Shown here in pieces: positions 13,070 to 17,231 of a stretch of 17,231 bases of DNA. The position numbers and the translations under genes are program-made. The notes beneath the pieces were generated by a model. It was given only the letters and a program-made list of their open reading frames with translations. It searched no databases and was not told where the DNA came from. Where the stretch lies: assembly GCA_934445015.1 (NCBI GenBank), contig CAKSDJ010000033.1, positions 1-17,231 on the forward strand, read 5' to 3'. Source of the DNA: an uncultured Eubacteriales bacterium (GTDB taxonomy: Bacteria > Bacillota > Clostridia > Oscillospirales > Acutalibacteraceae). The number at the start of each line of letters is the position of its first letter. Within the stretch, counting starts at the first letter, position 1.

Positions 13070-13092
13070 TTTCTGTCTGATCGTGATATAAT
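13064..13092 (+). promoter_or_regulatory. Promoter of the DUF6076-like gene
   Basis: -35 TTTTCA (13064-13069), 17 bases, and a consensus -10 TATAAT (13087-13092) with TGA directly before it (extended -10). The gene starts about 90 bases downstream, behind AAGGAGGG. Confidence 0.6.
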
Positions 13093-13182
13093 TGTAGACA
13101 GTAAAGCACTTTTTCTAAATAAAAGAGTGATCTTTCAAAAAATGCAAAAGTTTACTTTTAGACAAAAAGGAGGGATCGTTAG

Positions 13183-14157
13183 ATGCAAAGAACACCGGGA
13201 CTTTATGTAACACTGCAAAAGGACGGTATAATAAAAAGAACCCTTGTTACGAACAAGGGCGAGAATGTACTTGATGAAACAACCATTGGCGCTGAGCTCA
13301 TATGGTTTGCAGAGTTGGATTTTAACACCTATCAGGATTCGTTAATAAAAATCGAAGAACTGGCAGAGAAGACAGAAGACGATGGCGATCCCGAGAATTA
13401 CGGTACCGTCTATTTAGATACCTTTGATAAACTTCTGACCGAAGCCAACGAATTGGTGTATGATATTGAAGACATATATCCTGTGCTCGGCTCATTGCTG
13501 CGATTTGATCTTTTGGATCACACACCAAAGGACGATGGGACAGCAACGTATGTGTATAACGCCAAATATAAAATTTGCGAACATATTACTGAGCCGGTAA
13601 TTTCTTATATTCAACTTCGGGAAGTCTTGGAAGACCTGTCATTTGATGTCCCCCTGGATTTTGAGGATAAGTATGCAAATCTTGCCCAAGGGGCATTTAC
13701 ACAATGCTATACCTTTACCGGCACTATGGAGACGGAATACCGCTTTAGGTCTATTAAAAATTACTTTCAATTCCTTTTGATCAACTATTTGAATTCCAAT
13801 CCCAATGTTGCCCGATGCTTTTGTTGCGGACAATATTTTATTTCAAAGACAAGAAAAGCAACTCGGTATTGTGATAGAGTTATCAGTAACGGAAAGACCT
13901 GCAAGGAAATTGCACCGAAAATCAAGCATAAAATTGCTATTGACACAGATCCTGTTTTGAAGGCATTCGAACGCACTAAACAGAAAATGTATAAACGATA
14001 TGAGCGCGCCGCCTATGCCCTTAAGCAACTTCCCAAAGGAATATCTATTGAAACGTATTGGGATTGGAGCGAAGCTGCTTCGGTGGCACGGGATCAGTAT
14101 CTCCGCGGCGAATTAAAGGCAGAAGAAGCCCTGAAAATTATTGAAGTTAATGATTAA
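13183..14157 (+). CDS. DUF6076-like protein with C-terminal zinc-finger motif
   Basis: A 324-aa cytoplasmic protein. The N-terminal two thirds are acidic and helix-rich (for example IKIEELAEKTEDDGDPENYG). A Cys cluster follows, RCFCCGQYFISKTRKATRYC then GKTCKE (C212, C215, C230, C240 as likely zinc ligands). Residues 240-324 are basic to mixed and helical. The layout resembles DUF6076, a family of unknown function frequent in Firmicutes mobile elements; the CGNR-like finger suggests nucleic acid binding. ATG at 13183 is behind AAGGAGGG. It is transcribed opposite to the mobilization genes from its own promoter and ends before a bidirectional hairpin. Function unknown. Confidence 0.75.
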   Translation: MQRTPGLYVTLQKDGIIKRTLVTNKGENVLDETTIGAELIWFAELDFNTYQDSLIKIEELAEKTEDDGDPENYGTVYLDTFDKLLTEANELVYDIEDIYPVLGSLLRFDLLDHTPKDDGTATYVYNAKYKICEHITEPVISYIQLREVLEDLSFDVPLDFEDKYANLAQGAFTQCYTFTGTMETEYRFRSIKNYFQFLLINYLNSNPNVARCFCCGQYFISKTRKATRYCDRVISNGKTCKEIAPKIKHKIAIDTDPVLKAFERTKQKMYKRYERAAYALKQLPKGISIETYWDWSEAASVARDQYLRGELKAEEALKIIEVND

Positions 14158-14198
14158 CCTCCGTACAACCGAACAGAAATAATTTCATCGAGCCGTAT

Positions 14199-14222
14199 GG
14201 CGTTTGAGATAAAACAAACGCC
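14199..14222 (+). repeat. Hairpin downstream of the DUF6076-like gene
   Basis: GGCGTTTG (14199-14206) and CAAACGCC (14215-14222) form an 8-bp stem with an 8-base AT-rich loop, 41 bases after the stop. There is no T-run, so termination is uncertain. Confidence 0.5.
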
Positions 14223-14238
14223 TGCAAAGCCAAAAACT

Positions 14239-14291
14239 ACCCACCGGATAATATGGAAAAGTTCAGTGTTGAACCGCCGCATCCGGTGGGT
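14239..14291. terminator. Likely bidirectional terminator between convergent genes
   Basis: ACCCACCGGAT (14239-14249) and ATCCGGTGGGT (14281-14291) pair perfectly over 11 bp around a 31-base loop. The loop holds a further small palindrome (GTTCA/TGAAC). The plus side continues AATTTTATG and the minus side AGTTTTTGG. It separates the DUF6076-like gene from doc. Confidence 0.65.
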
Positions 14292-14315
14292 AATTTTATG
14301 CTTATTTTTATAAAA

Positions 14316-14693
14316 TTAATTTTTGTGTTCCATAATCCAATCAAGTATTTCGGTATATTTTGTTTTGCCATCCGCTACCGAAAGACCAAGGAAAATAAGC
14401 TCGGTTTGCGTGTATTTGATTTTTACATTGTTAAGCTGTAGAGTCATTAACATTGTAAGCACTCCGATTCGCTTGTTTCCATCTACAAAAGCGTGGTTGT
14501 TTGTAATGGAAAACATAAGTCTTGCTGCCTTTTCTTCTACAGAAGGATACGCTTCATTATCCCAGAAACCTGACATGGCACTATAGACCGCCGATTCTAA
14601 AAGACTTTGATCTCTAAGTCCGTGACTGCCGCCTGTCCGCTCAATGAGTTTATCATGGAGGGCGGATATTTCTTCAACCGTTAAAAGTATCAT
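14316..14693 (-). CDS. doc: Doc-type toxin (Fic/Doc fold)
   Basis: This 125-aa Doc family toxin carries the signature HAFVDGNKRIG (67-77). The Lys in GNKR, where Fic AMP-transferases have Gly, is typical of Doc, which phosphorylates EF-Tu and halts translation. The start MILLTVEEISALHDKLIE and the segment LRDQSLLESAV (26-36) are also family-typical. The start codon shares one base with the antitoxin stop (TAATG), giving coupled translation. It would stabilise the mobile element by post-segregational killing. All catalytic motif positions are intact. Confidence 0.93.
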   Translation of the reverse strand: MILLTVEEISALHDKLIERTGGSHGLRDQSLLESAVYSAMSGFWDNEAYPSVEEKAARLMFSITNNHAFVDGNKRIGVLTMLMTLQLNNVKIKYTQTELIFLGLSVADGKTKYTEILDWIMEHKN

Positions 14694-14944
14694 TATTTAC
14701 TAAGCTCCAATAACGCTTCCATATTTTCATCAATCAGTTTATCGGCGAGACCGTCAATTTTTGCTTTGCGCATTTGCATAGCTGCGGAAATAGTGTTATA
14801 CTCTTCAAAGTCTACAACAACATATCTCGGCTTATTATTTTTTAAAATAACAGCCAATCCGTTTTCGTCAACGGTGCGAACAACTCGTGAAAAATTCTGA
14901 TTTGCCTCAGTCATAGGAACTAAATAGTCGGTATTAACCATCAT
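14693..14944 (-). CDS. phd: Phd/YefM-type antitoxin
   Basis: This 83-aa antitoxin has an N-terminal Phd/YefM fold, with VPMTEANQNFSRVVRTVDENG (9-29) as the DNA-binding and dimerisation part. The strands LAVILKNNKPRYVVVDFEEY (30-49) follow. The C-terminal helix (about 58-83) should wrap and inhibit Doc. ATG at 14942-14944 follows AGAGGTGAT. A second ATG is adjacent. The frame opens upstream at 14992, but that start would lie on the promoter. It is expected to repress its own operon together with the toxin. Confidence 0.92.
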   Translation of the reverse strand: MMVNTDYLVPMTEANQNFSRVVRTVDENGLAVILKNNKPRYVVVDFEEYNTISAAMQMRKAKIDGLADKLIDENMEALLELSK

Positions 14945-14963
14945 TTTTATCACCTCTGCTATT

Positions 14964-14992
14964 ATTATACTCAAAATATAGGATAAATGCAA
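14964..14992 (-). promoter_or_regulatory. Promoter of the phd-doc operon
   Basis: Minus-strand -35 TTGCAT (14987-14992), a 17-base spacer and a consensus -10 TATAAT (14964-14969). It lies 20 bases upstream of the antitoxin start. Confidence 0.75.
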
Positions 14993-15129
14993 CCTATTTT
15001 TTAAAATTTAACAAAATAAGCCTATCGATTTTTCGAGGGCATTATTTTATCCACCGTAATTTTTCTCACTGATACACAAAGATGTAACATTTTCCATTGG
15101 CTTGGGTTACGCCTACGGCTATATAGGGA

Positions 15130-15162
15130 TAGGATGCGGTGCGTTATTTACACCGCATCCTA
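15130..15162. repeat. 12-bp perfect hairpin downstream of the DUF6809-like gene
   Basis: TAGGATGCGGTG (15130-15141) and CACCGCATCCTA (15151-15162) enclose a 9-base loop. It lies about 50 bases past the DUF6809-like stop. There is no T-run on either side, so it may slow RNA decay or act as a weak terminator. The remainder of 14993-15211 shows nothing recognisable. Confidence 0.55.
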
Positions 15163-15211
15163 CCAAGCTCAAAAGCATCCCCACAGCAGAGAAGAAGGAT
15201 AATTATTCTTT

Positions 15212-15496
15212 TCATATATTCTCAACCTTCTCCAAGCCTTCCATCACTTCTACCATTATACGAACGGCAAGGATAAACCCCTCTCTAAAAGCATCTTGTT
15301 CGGTTACACCCGATAGTTCATTTTGGCAGTCTTTAAATTTTTCAAAGGTTTCTTTTTGCTTTTCAGTTAGAGTAGAACCCAGCTCTTCTTCATTTTGACA
15401 AATTAATTTTACGAGCCTTTCCTGATTTGTGCCTTTCTTTATATATCTTTCATACGGGTGAATATTACCGTAGTATAAATCTTCAAGCGCGGTCAT
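15212..15496 (-). CDS. DUF6809-like protein
   Basis: A 94-aa protein opening MTALEDLYYGNIHPYERYIK. The LYYGNIHPYE start, the central Glu/Lys-rich helix (LTEKQKETFEKFKDCQNEL) and the end AFREGFILAVRIMVEVME resemble DUF6809. That is a family of unknown function often carried beside serine recombinases in Firmicutes elements. AAAGGAGG lies ten bases before the ATG at 15494-15496; the longer frame to 15547 is promoter DNA. It has its own promoter, related to that of the recombinase. No enzyme motif is visible. Confidence 0.75.
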   Translation of the reverse strand: MTALEDLYYGNIHPYERYIKKGTNQERLVKLICQNEEELGSTLTEKQKETFEKFKDCQNELSGVTEQDAFREGFILAVRIMVEVMEGLEKVENI

Positions 15497-15525
15497 TTGT
15501 ATTGCACCTCCTTTTGCAACACAAA

Positions 15526-15554
15526 CACATACCACAACACTTTTCAAAAGTCCA
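15526..15554 (-). promoter_or_regulatory. Promoter of the DUF6809-like gene, related to the recombinase promoter
   Basis: Minus-strand -35 TGGACT (15549-15554), 17 bases ending in TGG, and -10 TATGTG (15526-15531). The -35, spacer length, extended -10 and about three quarters of the surrounding bases match the recombinase promoter. Confidence 0.45.
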
Positions 15555-15577
15555 GAGAATTATTTATAAAAAGCAAA

Positions 15578-15599
15578 AGCGCCGCTTTTCTGCGACGCT
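15578..15599 (-). terminator. Terminator after the DUF1538-fragment ORF
   Basis: AGCG-C-CGC (15578-15585) pairs with GCG-A-CGCT (15592-15599) around a six-base TTTTCT loop, with one C-A mismatch. On the minus strand TTTTGCTTTTTAT follows. Confidence 0.7.
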
Positions 15600-15607
15600 A
15601 TATGTGC

Positions 15608-16063
15608 TTATTCTTGAATCCATTTCAAAAATTTGTAATAACATAATTTGGCTTTAGAAGGTTTTATATTCAATATTTTTCTAATGTTTGCAACAAGTTT
15701 TTTACAAATAGTAAACAATTCTTCAAATAGCGGCAACTCATCATATAATAACAGATATTCCTGTCTTTCATAATGTATATTGTTGCGAAGTGTTTTACAA
15801 AATTCTTGAATATTTGAAGGGCATATACTCAAAAGTTCTGTAATCATTTGCATAAGTGCAGTCCCTATTTTATTTCCAATGGGCGTCATTGACTGCTCGC
15901 TCCCAATCGAAAAAAGCCCCATTCCGAGGATAATGAAAGCAGCCCCTACAAGAAAGGCTAAAAGAAGTTCGGCTTCCGTTGGGATGATGCATAGACAAAG
16001 CAATAAAACGATCGCCGCAATCGGCGTTACGGAAACTGCACTTTCTTTTATTTTTTCAATCAT
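15608..16063 (-). pseudogene. Truncated DUF1538-type membrane protein fused to an unrelated tail
   Basis: The 151-codon frame starts MIEKIKESAVSVTPIAAIVL. Residues 1-70 contain two membrane segments (about 13-28 and 33-52) and the motif LFSIGSEQSMTPIGNKIGTAL typical of DUF1538 proteins, which normally continue with further membrane helices to well over 200 aa. After about residue 71 the sequence changes to a soluble, charged tail (ITELLSICPSNIQEF...KFLKWIQE) unlike that family, as if joined to foreign DNA near 15850. Upstream, the frame continues 12 codons to an ATA at 16097-16099, placed exactly seven bases after a GGGAGGG site. This suggests the original start codon was lost. The ATG at 16063 has no good ribosome site. 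A terminator follows. I call it a remnant; a functional short protein is possible. Confidence 0.6.
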
Positions 16064-16107
16064 TGATGTAGACCCAAGCCTACCGAATAGCTGTTTTATG
16101 TGGTTTC

Positions 16108-16128
16108 CCTCCCGAATACTATTGACAA
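16108..16128. repeat. Copy 1 of a 21-22 base repeat (GGGAGG site plus TTGACAA)
   Basis: The block reads CCTCCCGAATACT then ATTGACAA. It recurs at 16515-16536 with one inserted T and one A-to-G change. On the minus strand it supplies the GGGAGGG ribosome site before the DUF1538 remnant. Confidence 0.65.
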
Positions 16129-16289
16129 TAAAACGAGCTTAAGAAATATCCGACATGCTGAAAAGAATTGTCTTCGTTCTTTTCTTTTGATTCTGTAACC
16201 TCTGCAAGCCATCGCTTTCGGCATCAGAAAGAGCTCAGCAAAAAAATGTTCCTTCTTTACATTCGGATTTCAGAATTTTTTCAGTATTG

Positions 16290-16490
16290 TCAATATATAC
16301 TGTCCTGTTCCCTCAAAAGCTCTCTCAGTTCAAAGATGTGTTTTTTGTGGTGACAGTTCTTCTCCCAGGCAAGTGTCTTTTCGTTTTCCATTTCTCCGAG
16401 AATCTGATTTGCCATGGCTTCACAATATCCGCTGTCCTGCGTCTGCCAAAGAGCTTCCGTCAGGAGCAAAAGTTTCTGCTTAAGCGGCAT
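16290..16490 (-). CDS. Hypothetical small protein (66 aa)
   Basis: A 66-codon frame, MPLKQKLLLLTEALWQTQDS then helix-rich sequence (EAMANQILGEMENEK, HIFELRELLREQDSIY). It faces away from the TetR gene and lies directly downstream of the minus-strand arm of the shared control region. The ATG has only GAAGAG close by. A good GGGAGG site at 16515-16520 is too far upstream for this ATG, and the open frame between them has no standard start. It could be a real small TetR-controlled protein or the remains of a longer one. No family recognised. The gap 16100-16289 to its left has a 42-codon basic frame (ATG near 16226, ending at 16096) of doubtful reality. Confidence 0.35.
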   Translation of the reverse strand: MPLKQKLLLLTEALWQTQDSGYCEAMANQILGEMENEKTLAWEKNCHHKKHIFELRELLREQDSIY

Positions 16491-16514
16491 ATTCTCTTCA
16501 ATAAGATAAGCACA

Positions 16515-16536
16515 CCTCCCGAATTACTGTTGACAA
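16515..16536. repeat. Copy 2 of the 21-22 base repeat
   Basis: CCTCCCGAATTACT followed by GTTGACAA. The TTGACA here is the -35 of the tetR promoter, and the complement gives a GGGAGG site on the minus strand. See the copy at 16108-16128. Confidence 0.65.
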
Positions 16537-16558
16537 ACCACTGTATATACAGTATAAT
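16530..16558 (+). promoter_or_regulatory. Consensus promoter of the TetR-family gene
   Basis: -35 TTGACA (16530-16535), exactly 17 bases, then -10 TATAAT (16553-16558): a full consensus sigma-70/SigA promoter. The palindrome at 16540-16553 fills most of the spacer. The leader to the tetR start is about 115 bases and contains an 8-bp inverted repeat (GATGCAAA 16605-16612, TTTGCATC 16647-16654). Confidence 0.85.
16540..16553. promoter_or_regulatory. 14-bp palindromic operator
   Basis: ACTGTATATACAGT is a perfect palindrome lying between the -35 and -10 of the plus-strand promoter and touching the -10 of the divergent minus-strand promoter. A dimeric repressor bound here would block both. The TetR protein encoded next door is the obvious candidate. 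Confidence 0.75.
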
Positions 16559-16579
16559 TACAATCAGATATAAAGTCAA
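16551..16579 (-). promoter_or_regulatory. Divergent promoter overlapping the tetR promoter
   Basis: Minus-strand -35 TTGACT (16574-16579), 17 bases, and -10 TATACT (16551-16556). Its -10 overlaps the plus-strand -10 and the palindrome. It points towards the 66-aa ORF and the DUF1538 remnant. Confidence 0.7.
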
Positions 16580-16678
16580 CATACTGTTTATTATAAAAAA
16601 GTTCGATGCAAACACAACTGAGCGTTTATGACTTAAAGTAAACAAATTTGCATCATTTGTTAGCCGAAAGGAGAGTCT

Positions 16679-17215
16679 ATGGAGAACCAAAGAGTGCGGC
16701 TGAGTAAGATGCTGCTGAAAAACGCATTGATAAAGCTGCTGAAAGAAAAGCCTCTTGAAAAAATCACTATCTATGAGTTGTGTGCCGAAGCCCAACTTAA
16801 CCGGGTCACATTCTATAAATACTACGGCAGTCAGTATGATCTTTTAACCGACATTGAAAATGACTGTTTTCGTAAATTAGAAGAAATTCTATCCGACAAC
16901 GGCTCTGACAGCGAGGACTGCCTGTGTCGTATGTTGAAGGCTCTGCTTGACGATGAAGAACATTTCAAGGTCCTTATCAATTCCCTGCCGGACAAGGATT
17001 TTTCAACCAAGCTGTTCGATCTGCCCACTATTCGGAAGCAGCTTGATATGGCGATTCCCGTAACTTTCACAGAGGAAGAACGGAACGAACTCTGCCTTTT
17101 CTTTTATCAGGGCGGATATGCGGTAATACGGGAATGGCTGAATCGCGAGAACCGCCAGTCGCCGAAAAAGATGGCGGTGTTCCTCAACGGCGTCATACGC
17201 AAACTGACACAATGA
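16679..17215 (+). CDS. TetR/AcrR-family transcriptional regulator
   Basis: A 178-aa regulator with a TetR-type helix-turn-helix at about residues 12-60. LLKNALIKLLKEKPLEKITI is followed by the recognition region YELCAEAQLNRVTFYKYYGSQYDLL. The remaining all-helical part (about 65-178) is the ligand and dimerisation domain and is not diagnostic for a ligand. ATG at 16679 has AAAGGAG five bases upstream. The gene is driven by a full-consensus promoter containing a palindrome, so autoregulation is likely, with joint control of a divergent minus-strand transcript. TetR proteins of this type usually control an adjacent transporter or membrane protein gene; here the neighbour is a damaged region. 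The gene is complete and ends 16 bases before the window edge. Confidence 0.9.
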   Translation: MENQRVRLSKMLLKNALIKLLKEKPLEKITIYELCAEAQLNRVTFYKYYGSQYDLLTDIENDCFRKLEEILSDNGSDSEDCLCRMLKALLDDEEHFKVLINSLPDKDFSTKLFDLPTIRKQLDMAIPVTFTEEERNELCLFFYQGGYAVIREWLNRENRQSPKKMAVFLNGVIRKLTQ

Positions 17216-17231
17216 GTTGTCGTAATTGTTA

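Noticed and set aside
16460..16795. Minus-strand 111-codon frame over the tetR start
   Set aside because: It crosses the divergent promoters and the start of the TetR gene and has no recognisable domain.
1..17231. CRISPR array, tRNA or rRNA genes
   Set aside because: No regularly spaced direct repeats and no recognisable tRNA or rRNA sequence were seen.

Overview
The window looks like a low-to-moderate GC anaerobic Clostridia (Bacillota) chromosome, probably a gut commensal. The evidence is strong AGGAGG-type ribosome binding sites, consensus TTGACA/TATAAT promoters, a glycyl radical enzyme, and a mobilizable element of the MobC / MOBP relaxase / large serine recombinase kind common in gut Clostridia. 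The genus cannot be named from the sequence alone.

Region A (1-7960, minus strand) is most of a glycyl-radical-enzyme bacterial microcompartment (BMC) operon. In transcription order: a B12-independent glycerol/1,2-propanediol dehydratase (GRE), its radical SAM activase, a PduU/EutS-type shell protein, a PduV/EutP-like P-loop protein, a class II sugar-phosphate aldolase, a GlcG/PduO-C-like protein, a zinc alcohol dehydrogenase, and four BMC-H shell proteins, the last cut by the window edge. The aldolase next to a propanediol-type GRE points to the fucose/rhamnose type (GRM5-like). There the aldolase makes lactaldehyde, which is reduced to 1,2-propanediol; the GRE dehydrates this to propionaldehyde, and the aldehyde is handled inside the shell. 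Three enzymes carry amphipathic encapsulation-type helices (aldolase C-terminus, GlcG-like and alcohol dehydrogenase N-termini). Promoters are visible before the GRE (7859-7887) and internally before the aldolase (3634-3662). The CoA-acylating aldehyde dehydrogenase and the phosphotransacylase expected in such a locus are not in this window and may lie to the left.

Region B (about 7994-15600, perhaps to about 15850) is a compact integrative and mobilizable element. On the minus strand it has a RepA-like AAA ATPase, a candidate oriT, MobC, a MOBP-type relaxase, a small conserved-looking ORF, a large serine recombinase, and a tiny ORF that stops just before a strong terminator. Further right are a DUF6076-like zinc-finger protein (plus strand), a Phd-Doc toxin-antitoxin pair and a DUF6809-like protein (both minus strand). 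Two related terminator-plus-promoter modules precede the recombinase and the DUF6809-like gene.

Region C (about 15600-17231) appears to be a damaged flank. The N-terminal part of a DUF1538-type membrane protein is joined in frame to an unrelated tail and has lost its apparent start codon. To its right is a TetR-family regulator with a striking pair of overlapping divergent promoters sharing a 14-bp palindrome. The minus-strand side of that control region now faces only a 66-codon ORF and the DUF1538 fragment.
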